From: Mycolicibacterium sp. GF69
Lineage (GTDB): Bacteria > Actinomycetota > Actinomycetes > Mycobacteriales > Mycobacteriaceae
Direction: 5' to 3'
Assembly (NCBI RefSeq): GCF_003284965.1
Contig: NZ_QMEW01000014.1
Span: forward strand, 1 to 64,000
DNA length: 64,000 nt
Under the pieces are notes generated by a model that saw only the letters and a list, made by a program, of their open reading frames with translations, was not told the DNA's origin and did no database searches. Shown one piece after another: positions 43,916 to 51,961 of this stretch. Within the stretch, counting starts at the first letter, position 1, and each line of letters begins with the position of its first letter. The position numbers and the translations under genes were made by a program.

Positions 43916-44596
43916 GTGGCCGTCGAATCGCCTGTCTCACAACGGTTGACGATCACCTGCCTGTTACTGCTTACCTTTGCGACAGGACTGGTCGACGCGG
44001 TCAGCGTCCTGAAGCTCGGCCATGTGTTCGTCGCGAACATGACGGGCAACGTGATCTTCCTGGGGTTCTGGCTGGTCCCGCATTCGGGCGTCGACGTGAC
44101 CGCAGCGCTCGTCGCGTTCATCAGCTTCGTTTCGGGCACGGTGGTGGGCGGCCGGTTCGCCCGTCACCTAGACGACCATGTGCGCCGGTGGCTGGCGATC
44201 GCGCTGGCATTCGAGGTTCTGATGCTGTTGACGATGTCGGTGCTGGCCGGCGCCGGGGTGCTCGACTATCAGGACAACACGAAGCTGTTCCTCATCGCGG
44301 GCCTGGCGATCACGTTCGGTGTGCAGAACTCCAGCGCCCAGCAGTTCGGCATCCAGGAGTTGTCGACCACGGTGTTGACGACGACGATCGTGCGGATCGG
44401 CTTCGACAGCCGGTTGGCCGGTGGCACCGGTGAGCGGGAGAAGTTGCGCTACAGCGTGGTGCTGACGATGTGTGCCGGGGCCGTGGTGGGCGCGACGATG
44501 ACCCGCTTCACCGTCGCGCCGATCATCGCGCTCGCCGGCGTGCTCGTGGCGATCGCCGGAACGCTGTTCTGGTTCGCAGGCCGCCCGTCGCCTTAG
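43916..44596 (+). CDS. DUF1275 (YoaK) family membrane protein
   Basis: 226 residues with about six helices. The opening LLTFATGLVDAVSVLKLGHVFVANMTGNVIFLGF is the family's strongest signature, and FGVQNSSAQQFGIQELSTTVLTTTIV (about 140-165) is its second. YoaK-like proteins are unstudied or weakly linked to acid tolerance; they may be transporters. GTG 43916 follows GGAGTGATCGTAGG. It is codirectional with mam1D and could be read from the mce1 transcript, but it is not part of known Mce1 machinery. Confidence 0.9.
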   Translation: MAVESPVSQRLTITCLLLLTFATGLVDAVSVLKLGHVFVANMTGNVIFLGFWLVPHSGVDVTAALVAFISFVSGTVVGGRFARHLDDHVRRWLAIALAFEVLMLLTMSVLAGAGVLDYQDNTKLFLIAGLAITFGVQNSSAQQFGIQELSTTVLTTTIVRIGFDSRLAGGTGEREKLRYSVVLTMCAGAVVGATMTRFTVAPIIALAGVLVAIAGTLFWFAGRPSP

Positions 44597-44680
44597 GCCA
44601 CCATGTCGTCCGCCCAGAGGAGTTTAGAGAGGTTGTCGCAGGGTAGCCCGGTTGCCACCACGATCTTCTGGAGTTGACCC

Positions 44681-44887
44681 ATGACCTCGTTCGGCCCGCG
44701 ACAGGAACCATCAGACCGCCCAGCGACGGGCGATCCCGGCAACGCCAACCCGGCAGGCCAGTGGGGCATACCTCCCCAGGACAGCCCGCAGCCGTCAGGG
44801 AAGCGCTCCGGGCGTCTGCCGTTTCTGGCGATCTTCGGTGTCGGTGCCGCCGTCCTGGTCATCATTCTCGTCATCTTCCTCGCCTGA
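44681..44887 (+). CDS. Small single-pass membrane protein, 68 aa
   Basis: The first 42 residues are hydrophilic and rich in Pro, Gly, Gln and Asp (PSDRPATGDPGNANPAGQWG). A basic KRSGR precedes one strong membrane segment, LPFLAIFGVGAAVLVIILVIFLA, that ends the protein. It looks like an N-in tail-anchored small protein. No family recognised. A hydrolase gene starts 14 bases after its stop, so the two may be cotranscribed. Confidence 0.65.
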   Translation: MTSFGPRQEPSDRPATGDPGNANPAGQWGIPPQDSPQPSGKRSGRLPFLAIFGVGAAVLVIILVIFLA

Positions 44888-44901
44888 CAACGCCACGCCT
44901 G

Positions 44902-45528
44902 GTGCGCAGACAACAACGCGGCGGTGTGTTGGTTCTTCCCGGCGGCAAGCAGCACAGCAGCGAACGTTTCCGGCCGTGGCAACCCGCCAACCAGCGCATG
45001 TTCTGGTTGGCGGTGTCGCTTCGATGCAGGTTCGGCACCGGCGTTCGGGTGCGAAGCGTGAAATACCGGGTACGCGGATGGAACGGCGCGCAACGCGATC
45101 CCGTGCGCGACGCCGAACGTGCTCTTGCCCGGATGCTCGAAGACGTCCACCCCCACAGACTCGTGGTCGTCGGCCACTCGATGGGCGGACGCGTGGCGGC
45201 ACATCTGTCCGCCGGCGGCGACGTGGGCGGTGTTGTCGCGCTAGCACCGTGGTGGCCGCGAAATGACGGCGAGTTGGTGCCGAACAGTTGTCGCCTGCTG
45301 GTCCTTCACGGCACCGCCGACAAGCGGACCGATCCTCGATCCTCCCTGGCGCAAACCCGGCGAGCCAAGGACCGTGGCGTGGACGCTCGATGGATCGGCG
45401 TGCCCGACGCCGGTCACTACCTACTCACCCATTGGCGTCAGTGGCACCGCCTGACAGCGCAGTTCGTTGCCGAACAACTCAGCAAGCCGGCGCCCGAACT
45501 CAATGACGATCCACCGGCACCACGTTGA
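44902..45528 (+). CDS. Small alpha/beta hydrolase
   Basis: 208 residues from GTG 44902. RGGVLVLPGGKQHSSERFRPWQPAN is the oxyanion-side loop, the nucleophile elbow is [19 protein letters not shown] (Ser in GHSMGG, about residue 97), and LVLHGTADKRTDPRSS plus PDAGHYLLTHW provide the Asp and His. All triad members are present. No signal peptide was seen. The frame opens at 44674 but the upstream part overlaps the small membrane protein out of frame. The substrate is unknown. It overlaps the convergent molybdopterin oxidoreductase by 29 bases. Confidence 0.85.
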   Translation: MRRQQRGGVLVLPGGKQHSSERFRPWQPANQRMFWLAVSLRCRFGTGVRVRSVKYRVRGWNGAQRDPVRDAERALARMLEDVHPHRLVVVGHSMGGRVAAHLSAGGDVGGVVALAPWWPRNDGELVPNSCRLLVLHGTADKRTDPRSSLAQTRRAKDRGVDARWIGVPDAGHYLLTHWRQWHRLTAQFVAEQLSKPAPELNDDPPAPR

Positions 45529-47707
45529 CCGGAATATTGCCTTGACGCGGCAAGCCGGTGATTCGGTCGTAGTCGACGTCGGTGGCAATGAGTCGGCCGA
45601 CATTGCTGCCGCGCTCGCGGAATTCGCTGTCTTCGGCGAGGAGACCGCCGAAGGCGTGATGCATGGCGATCACGTCGGTGCGCAGTGTGTCGTCGGCTTC
45701 GAGCACACCTGGGATGCTGTCATGCGGTGACGAGATCATCACCGCGGCACCGGATTCGAGCCCCAGGCCGGTGATCGTGTCGGGGTGCATGTATGCCGGG
45801 TTGTATGGCTTCCCGAGGTTCAGTTTGGGCAGGTTCGTGCCCGAGGAGTTCATGAAGTTGTTGTGTCGCCGCGGGATCAGCCGCAGCGGAAAGGCCGAGT
45901 CAGCGCGGGCCGCCCGGAAATCTTCGGCCAGAACTTCGGCCAATTCGTCGAGCATATAGGCGTTTCCGACGTCGAGCTTGGCGTCACAGTCGGGATCGCG
46001 TTCGGCAACCACCGCGTCGACGTCAAAGATTCTGCCGTGCGGATGACGGCGGACCTCGTCGAAGGGGACGCGCGATGTCGAACACATCTGCTCGAACAGC
46101 TCCTCGGTGGTGAGCTCGGTGTCGCCATTCAAATTGAGGACCACCGGAGGGGATTCCATGAACCGGCCGCCACCCCCGCCGAAGAAGTTCACGAACCACA
46201 TTTGTAACCCCATGCGCTTGGCCAACCCGAGGAAGAACTGCCACTCCTCGACGAGGTCGGAACCAGCAGGCGGGTCGACCACCCGTGGCGCGTACTGCGC
46301 ATAGGCGGCCGGGATGCCGGTGCCGGCCGCGTAGTACTTGATCAACTCGCTGCCCTGCGTCATCGCGGGAGTTTCCATCTGCATCTTCGGGGCGATGACG
46401 TAGTCGGCGAGCCTCGAGGTCAGCGACATCTCGGTATCGAGAGTGACCAGGAGCTCGAGGCTTTCGAGCGCCCGCTGCGTCTTGCGCTGATCGGGCCAGG
46501 CCGCCATCGGGTTTCCTGCGACGTTGATCAACGCCCTCACCTGACCTTCGCCTTCCAGCAGGATCTCATCTGCCAGCGCCGCGGTCGGCATTCCGCACAC
46601 CGCGTCGGTCAAGCCGCGCACCCGCAGGCGTTCGCCATAGCCCCAGCCCTCGTAGGGAGGATGCGGTTGCGCCTTCGCGGTGTAAGCGGGCATGAGGGTA
46701 TTGGGGCGCGTAACCCGCTGGCCGGCCCGTTGCCACCGGCCACAGATGGTCGTCAAACAGAGGCACAGATACTCCAGCAGGTTCCCGTGCATGGCCATGT
46801 TGGCGCCGGTCCCACCGTTGACCATGCCGCCCCGGTGCCCGTAGCTGGCGAACAGGCGTGCCGCGTCGATCAATTGCTGGGCGGGAATGTCTGCGCGTTC
46901 CGCCACGTAGCTGGGCGTGAAGGCCGACACCGCTTCGGCCAACTTGTCAAAACCGCCGACATTCTCGGCCAAGAACTGCCAGTCGCAAAGGTTCTCACCG
47001 ATGATGATGTTGATGATTCCGGCGACGATCACGGCGTCCTCGCCGGGTCGGGGCTGGATGTGGATCGCGGCGCGCGCTGCGGTCTGTGATCGCCGCGGAT
47101 CGATCACGATCAGCTTCATTCCGCGGTCGATGGCCGCCTTGAGGGTCTGGGAGGGGTTCTGTCCGGGGATGCCGATGGACTTGGACACCAGTGGGTTGGT
47201 TCCAATCAACATCCAGCTGTCGGCTTCGCGGAAGTCGACATCGCCGCCGAGCCAGTGGCCATGTGCAGCCAGCGCAATCTGCTTGCCGGGTTGATCGATC
47301 GTGTTGGCGGTGAAGAACATCGGGGATTCGATTGCTCTGATGAACGCGTTCGCCGTCAAGGCGGATGCCGGATACGGCAGGCCGTTCGTGCCGAGGTAGA
47401 GGGCCACCGAACGCGGACCATGCGTCGCGATCAGGTCCTGCAACCTGGTCGCGATTTCGTCCATCGCGACCTCGGCGTCGATGGATGCGTACGTGCCGTC
47501 GGGTTGGCGCTTCTGGCTGTGCAGCAGGCGGTGCGGGTTGTTGTGGATTTCGGGGAGCGCGCGGCCTTTTGCGCAGCTGTAGCCCTTGAACATGGGATTG
47601 TCGGGGTCACCCGTCACCTTCGTCAGCTTCCCATCGGTGACCGTCGCCAGTACTCCGCAGTGCGCTGAGCAGATCCGGCAGATCGCCGGCATCGTCGACT
47701 GTGGCAT
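45500..47707 (-). CDS. Molybdopterin-dependent oxidoreductase with N-terminal [4Fe-4S] cluster (formate dehydrogenase/nitrate reductase superfamily)
   Basis: 735 residues. The Cys motif CRICSAHC with a further Cys in GYSCAKGRALPE (about residues 8-50) binds a [4Fe-4S] cluster. Mo/W-bis-MGD domains follow: GTNPLVSKSIGIPGQNPSQTLKAAIDRGMKLIVIDPRRSQTA, TGANMAMHGNLLEYLCLCL, and the C-terminal molydopterin-dinucleotide-binding domain (RRHNNFMNSSGTNLPKL, NPAYMHPDTITGLGLESGAAVMI). The metal-ligand region reads FTANTIDQPGKQIA, without an obvious Cys or selenocysteine. No twin-arginine signal and no partner subunit genes are nearby, so it is an orphan, probably cytosolic. ATG 47707 starts MPQSTMPAICRIC. 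Substrate unknown. Confidence 0.88.
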   Translation of the reverse strand: MPQSTMPAICRICSAHCGVLATVTDGKLTKVTGDPDNPMFKGYSCAKGRALPEIHNNPHRLLHSQKRQPDGTYASIDAEVAMDEIATRLQDLIATHGPRSVALYLGTNGLPYPASALTANAFIRAIESPMFFTANTIDQPGKQIALAAHGHWLGGDVDFREADSWMLIGTNPLVSKSIGIPGQNPSQTLKAAIDRGMKLIVIDPRRSQTAARAAIHIQPRPGEDAVIVAGIINIIIGENLCDWQFLAENVGGFDKLAEAVSAFTPSYVAERADIPAQQLIDAARLFASYGHRGGMVNGGTGANMAMHGNLLEYLCLCLTTICGRWQRAGQRVTRPNTLMPAYTAKAQPHPPYEGWGYGERLRVRGLTDAVCGMPTAALADEILLEGEGQVRALINVAGNPMAAWPDQRKTQRALESLELLVTLDTEMSLTSRLADYVIAPKMQMETPAMTQGSELIKYYAAGTGIPAAYAQYAPRVVDPPAGSDLVEEWQFFLGLAKRMGLQMWFVNFFGGGGGRFMESPPVVLNLNGDTELTTEELFEQMCSTSRVPFDEVRRHPHGRIFDVDAVVAERDPDCDAKLDVGNAYMLDELAEVLAEDFRAARADSAFPLRLIPRRHNNFMNSSGTNLPKLNLGKPYNPAYMHPDTITGLGLESGAAVMISSPHDSIPGVLEADDTLRTDVIAMHHAFGGLLAEDSEFRERGSNVGRLIATDVDYDRITGLPRQGNIPVNVVPVDRH

Positions 47708-47754
47708 CGGATAAGCCTTTCGGGAAACCACGACTTTGCTTCGCCGAGCCGATG

Positions 47755-47770
47755 CTAAGCGCTCGCTCAG
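47755..47770. promoter_or_regulatory. Imperfect 16-bp palindrome CTAAGCGCTCGCTCAG upstream of the molybdoenzyme gene
   Basis: Arms CTaAGCG and CGCTcAG surround a two-base centre. The AGCG-NN-CGCT core is a common form of mycobacterial TetR operators. It lies 48-63 bases before the minus-strand ATG 47707 in a 297-base divergent region, which otherwise holds nothing recognisable. No tetR gene is adjacent, so the regulator would be encoded elsewhere. Confidence 0.45.
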
Positions 47771-48004
47771 CGCGGCGCGGGGCGATTGAGCGGACCCGGT
47801 CCGCGGCCGACGTCGGAGCAAACACCCGCGTGCGCGCGCGGCGGCACCGCATGGTCCGTCGGTCAGCGTTGCTCAAAGAGCCCACGATGCTCCGCCAGAT
47901 GATCGTTTGCGATAGCAAGGACTTTGCCAGATTGATCGCCACCTTTCCTAAGTGCTGTTATGGTCTTTGCCCGACAGCTAGTTTCTCGTAAAGGAGTGCA
48001 CGAA

Positions 48005-50419
48005 GTGGCGGGAAGGCACGGCAGGCCGCGCAAGCGCGGCCGTAGCGTCAAGAGGATCACCGCGTTCGGCGCTGCCGCGGCGACGGCGACGGCCCTCACC
48101 GTCGGTGCGGCGCCGCTGCCTGACCCGGCCACCGGAACAAAGAGGCTCGTCAGCGCCGACGTCGGCCTTGCGGCGGCCGTCAACGCATTTCCCGAACCGC
48201 ACGAAGTCCCCGACCTCACCTTCGGGCTCGGTTCGGCGACCTACGACCTCGGGCAGGCAGCCACCGAGGTGCTGCTGCGCCTGATTGTGGAGAATTTCAA
48301 CCTCGCGGTGCTCGCCCAGGCAACCGGGGCCGATCCGGAGGCGGTGCTCGACACCTTGCTCGGCGATGTCCTGAGCCAGATCCCGCCAGGTTTGCTCAAC
48401 GACGTCGTGGGGGCGCTCCCGATCAACGTCCCGGGAGTGGTCGGCGCGCTCCTCGAGCCACTCGGCCTGCTGACCCCGGGCGTGGAAGCACAGCTCAGCA
48501 ACCTGCTGGCCGGCTCGCTGCCGGACACCCTCGGCGGGTTGCTCGGCCTCGTCGGCCTCGATCTGAGCGATCCGTTCAACCTCTCCGACCTCGCCGGGCC
48601 CGTCAACCTGGTGACGGCGGGCCCCGTGTTCACCGTCCTCAAAGTGCTCGGCTTCGACCTCGGCTGGGTACCGGGACTGCCGAACGCCATCGCCGAGGAG
48701 GTCAACAAGACGGGGTACCTCGACGTGGAATTGAGCCTCGGCACGGTGCTCGACGAGGTCGGCATCCTCGGCCCGGTGCTGGACCTGCTCGACTTCACGA
48801 TCCCCGATGTCGATGTCGTCGAGGTCCGCGTTCCGGTCGTCTTGGGCATGGGACTCGGCGCGTTCTCCGCCGGTGCGGCCTACGAACTAATCGTCGACGA
48901 CCTGGTGAACCAGCCGGGTGGGTTGAACTCGGAGGAGCACCCGCTGCTGGGCAGCATCACGGTGCTCCCGCTGATCCTGCTGCGAAATCCGGGACGAGCC
49001 AACGGCGGGCTGTTCGCGCGCTTCTACCCCCTGTTCGGCCTGGCGGGTATCAACACGGTCACTCCGGAGACCGCAGCCACGCACAGCGGTGGGCTGCCAC
49101 TGCTGAACACCGGCCTCGCTGTGGGGGGTGCGAACATCATCCCCGTCAAGATCGACGGGACGGTCCAGTACGACCCGCTGTCCGATTTCGCCGCCTGGCC
49201 CAATCCAGTCTCGTTGGCCAACAACCTGCTTGCCGGGCTGTTCCCGACGTACATGCTGCGCGGACTGACCCTCGACACGATCCCCGAACAGCTGACGTCG
49301 CAGCTCGACCAGCTGCTCGCACCGGTGCGCGATGGCGACCCGTTGGCGCTGAACCTCTACCTGACGTTGCCGTCGGCCACCCTGCCTCTGCTCGAACCGC
49401 TGTACCTGGCCGCGGACGTGCTGAACCTCGTCACGCTCGGGGCCATCGCACGGTACAACCCGTTCGGTCTGGTGGCCAACGCGCTGGCGCCGGCGTTGAC
49501 CAGCCTGGTGAACCTCGGCTACACCGACGTCGTCTACAACCCGGAAACGGGCGGATACGAGCGGACTCTCACCGAGGCGGGTGAACCGACTCCGTTCCTG
49601 TCGTTCCCGAGGCTCGACGATCCGGGCCAGGTGCCGGGCGTCATCCTCAACCAGCTGTTCTCGGGCATCTACAAGGAGTTCTTCAGCGGAGACCCGACCG
49701 TCGGCACACCGAACGCCGTCACCACTCTGCTCGGCCTACTTAGCGGCGGAAGTCTCTGGGGCACTTCACCTCTCGGCAACCTCGCCGACGTCGTCGAGGA
49801 GACGTTGGAGAACGTCGTCGACGTTCCCTCCCCGGCCACCTCGCAGCAGGACCGTGCTGTTTCGCAGACCGCGGAACCGTCCGCACCGGACACACGCATG
49901 ATGCGGTCCGGTACGGACGGCAGCAAGGTGGACGAATCACCCTCCGGTGCAGTCGATTTCACCGGCGCAGACGACCTCGCCGTGGAGAAGCCAGCGTCCG
50001 CCGTGGAGAAGCCGGCCGTCGCCGAGAAGCCGGCCGTGGCCGAGAACCCGGCCGTCGCCGAGACCGAGGGCGAGACCGGCCCAAACACGACCGGTGAGGC
50101 CAAGGGCGATGGCAGCAAGAAGGGCGGCAAGACGGGCGCCGACACGGGTGACGGCAAGCGCGGCGACAAGGCTGACAACACCGGTGACGAAGCCACCGCG
50201 CCCAAGGCGGGCGTCAAGCCGGGCAACAAGTTCCGTCCCAACATCGGAGCCAAAACCGGCTCCCGGCACGCCAAGCCGGACAACGGTGAGCCCGTCAGGA
50301 CGATCCCGGGCTCGTCACCGCGACATGCCAAGCCGGACAACGACTCGTCGGGCACAACCACCGGCGGCGAAGCGGGCGGCGATTCCAGCGACGGAACCTC
50401 GTCCGGCGCCGCGGCCTAG
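48005..50419 (+). CDS. Large secreted protein, PE-PPE-domain-like C-lobe and repetitive charged tail
   Basis: 804 residues. GTG 48005 has AAAGGAG eight bases upstream. An Arg/Lys-rich front (GRHGRPRKRGRSVKR) precedes a signal peptide (ITAFGAAAATATALTVGAAPLP). The mature part up to about residue 590 is Leu/Gly/Val-rich. A segment TVQYDPLSDFAAWPNPVSLANNLLAGLFPTYM near 390 resembles the closing part of the PE-PPE/cutinase-like hydrolase domain. I find no GxSxG nucleophile, so enzymatic activity is doubtful. The last 190 residues are low-complexity: four VEKPA/AEKPA/AENPA-type repeats, a Gly/Lys/Asp-rich stretch and two RHAKPDN copies. Function unknown; probably cell-surface or exported. Confidence 0.8.
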   Translation: MAGRHGRPRKRGRSVKRITAFGAAAATATALTVGAAPLPDPATGTKRLVSADVGLAAAVNAFPEPHEVPDLTFGLGSATYDLGQAATEVLLRLIVENFNLAVLAQATGADPEAVLDTLLGDVLSQIPPGLLNDVVGALPINVPGVVGALLEPLGLLTPGVEAQLSNLLAGSLPDTLGGLLGLVGLDLSDPFNLSDLAGPVNLVTAGPVFTVLKVLGFDLGWVPGLPNAIAEEVNKTGYLDVELSLGTVLDEVGILGPVLDLLDFTIPDVDVVEVRVPVVLGMGLGAFSAGAAYELIVDDLVNQPGGLNSEEHPLLGSITVLPLILLRNPGRANGGLFARFYPLFGLAGINTVTPETAATHSGGLPLLNTGLAVGGANIIPVKIDGTVQYDPLSDFAAWPNPVSLANNLLAGLFPTYMLRGLTLDTIPEQLTSQLDQLLAPVRDGDPLALNLYLTLPSATLPLLEPLYLAADVLNLVTLGAIARYNPFGLVANALAPALTSLVNLGYTDVVYNPETGGYERTLTEAGEPTPFLSFPRLDDPGQVPGVILNQLFSGIYKEFFSGDPTVGTPNAVTTLLGLLSGGSLWGTSPLGNLADVVEETLENVVDVPSPATSQQDRAVSQTAEPSAPDTRMMRSGTDGSKVDESPSGAVDFTGADDLAVEKPASAVEKPAVAEKPAVAENPAVAETEGETGPNTTGEAKGDGSKKGGKTGADTGDGKRGDKADNTGDEATAPKAGVKPGNKFRPNIGAKTGSRHAKPDNGEPVRTIPGSSPRHAKPDNDSSGTTTGGEAGGDSSDGTSSGAAA

Positions 50420-51498
50420 TTGAACGCCAACCAGCTCGGGAGGGCGCGCTCGCGCGAGTCGCACAGGACCTGCCGCGTGTCGCAGGACCCGCGGGGCACA
50501 CCCGCGCCGGCCCACATGCCGCCGGTGTCGCGGCGCAGCACGATCGCCGAAGAACCGCCGCCATCGAGCAGCACCGCGGTGTCACTACCCAACCCGCGGA
50601 ACAGATCCTGGATCTGGTCGGGGGTATAGCTGCCGCCCTGGAAGACGTACATCTCGTCTTTGTCCTTGGCGTACGCGAGCGCGGTACGCGCCGCGCTCGG
50701 GCCGCCGTCGTTGAGCTGACCGGTGTCGCCGGGAGCGAGCAGCCCGATGCCTGCCACCGCGACGAACCGCACGCCGTCGTCTACCAGGCGCTGAACCACC
50801 GGCGAGGCCGCGTCGTAGTCGTCTGGACTCTTGGGCGGAACGACATAGGGCGCCCCGCCCACCGGCATGATCATCGTCGAGAGCGCCTTCCAGTGCTCGT
50901 TGCCGCCCGACAGTCCTTGTTTACCCGCGTACGCGATGGTGCCCGTCACCGCCGCGTTGGCCCGGCCCTGACCGCGGGTGTTGTCGACGTAGGCGCCCAG
51001 CGGCGAACTACATCCCGTGGACTTCCACGACCCACCGCGTTGACCGCGTACGTCGAAGAAGTTGGCGTTGATCGCGATCGTGGGCGCGCCGAGCGCCTGC
51101 CAGGCCTGCAGCGGAGTGAAGACCTCCGACGCCTGCGCCAGGCCCTCCCCGGTGCGCGCCCGCGGATCGCGTTCACAACGCGCCTGAAACCCCTTGTGTG
51201 AGTCCACGAGAAGGCGCGGCGCAAGGCGGGTGGCGGCAGACTTGATGATCATCAACCGCCCGCCGTTGGACAGCTCGTACCACCCGCCGCCGGCGTTGAG
51301 CATCGGAGCGGGATGGCCGCCGCCGAAGTTGTAGACGAGATAGGACCCGCGCGTGGTCGCGATCGCGGTGGCGAGCAGCTCGCGAGCGCTGGCCGCCTTC
51401 GCCGCCGGGACACCAGCCGTCGTCGTCACCGCGGCACACATCAGCAGCGCCGCGGCCATCGCCGCGAAGCGGTGCAGGTGAACGAACGAGGCGAACAC
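50416..51498 (-). CDS. Secreted phosphodiester glycosidase-like (NAGPA/DUF2233) protein
   Basis: 360 residues. Signal peptide about 1-36 (FAAMAAALLMCAAVTTTAGVPAAKA). NAGPA-type motifs: APTIAINANFFDV (about 150), LNDGGPSAARTALAYAKDKDEMYVFQG and GLGSDTAVLLDGGGSSAIVLR (about 300-330), the latter the most conserved part of the family. In other organisms such domains cleave N-acetylglucosamine phosphodiesters or occur in spore and cell-wall proteins. Here a cell-envelope glycan role is inference. The stop codons overlap the convergent secreted-protein gene by four bases. Confidence 0.85.
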   Translation of the reverse strand: MFASFVHLHRFAAMAAALLMCAAVTTTAGVPAAKAASARELLATAIATTRGSYLVYNFGGGHPAPMLNAGGGWYELSNGGRLMIIKSAATRLAPRLLVDSHKGFQARCERDPRARTGEGLAQASEVFTPLQAWQALGAPTIAINANFFDVRGQRGGSWKSTGCSSPLGAYVDNTRGQGRANAAVTGTIAYAGKQGLSGGNEHWKALSTMIMPVGGAPYVVPPKSPDDYDAASPVVQRLVDDGVRFVAVAGIGLLAPGDTGQLNDGGPSAARTALAYAKDKDEMYVFQGGSYTPDQIQDLFRGLGSDTAVLLDGGGSSAIVLRRDTGGMWAGAGVPRGSCDTRQVLCDSRERALPSWLAFN

Positions 51499-51610
51499 GG
51501 CCGGCCCTTCGTGAAATCACTGGGAACGAAACCACACTAACCTCAACCGACACACTGTCAACTTGCGTCACAAAGCAGTCACGATCGCGTATCGGTGCTG
51601 CCCCGCGGCC

Positions 51611-51636
51611 GATTCCGGGGGCGACAATTGGGTAAT
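51611..51636 (+). promoter_or_regulatory. Possible SigF-type promoter for glsB
   Basis: GATT (51611-51614), 15 bases, then GGGTAA (51630-51635) followed by T. The -10 box matches the GGGTA core used by mycobacterial SigF, but the -35 is GATT rather than GTTT. It stands 38 bases before the glsB ATG. GlsB-type proteins are often general-stress induced, which fits. Confidence 0.35.
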
Positions 51637-51673
51637 CCGCAGTCTGTCGGTCACTACACCAAGGAGCAGCTGC

Positions 51674-51961
51674 ATGTTGTGGACAATTATCTCTGCAATC
51701 GTTGTCGGTGCGATCATCGGCGCGCTCGCGCGACTGGTCATGCCGGGTAAGCAGAACATCGGCGTGATCATGACGATCGTCCTGGGCATCCTCGGATCGT
51801 TGATCGGCTCGTGGGTCTGCTACAACCTGTTCGGCTATTCGAACGAGGGCGGTGGCTGGGCCGTCATACCGTTCATCGTCGGCGTCGTTGTGGCGATCAT
51901 CCTCATCGCGATATACGTGGCGGTCACCGGGCGCCGGGGCGCCGGAACTCCCCGAGCCTGA
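51674..51961 (+). CDS. GlsB/YeaQ/YmgE family stress-response membrane protein
   Basis: 95 residues, the normal size. Three helices: about 2-22 (WTIISAIVVGAIIGALARLVM), 28-48 (IGVIMTIVLGILGSLIGSWV) and 62-85. Gly-rich helix faces and the LARLVMPGKQNIG loop identify the family (transglycosylase-associated protein fold name). AAGGAG lies seven bases before ATG 51674. The role is general envelope stress tolerance; the mechanism is unknown. It is divergent from the NAGPA-like gene, and its stop abuts the convergent sorbosone-dehydrogenase-like gene. Confidence 0.92.
   Translation: MLWTIISAIVVGAIIGALARLVMPGKQNIGVIMTIVLGILGSLIGSWVCYNLFGYSNEGGGWAVIPFIVGVVVAIILIAIYVAVTGRRGAGTPRA

Noticed and set aside
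45500..47707. Selenocysteine or twin-arginine export in the molybdoenzyme
   Set aside because: No in-frame TGA with flanking active-site motif, and the N-terminus starts directly at the Fe-S motif without RR signal.
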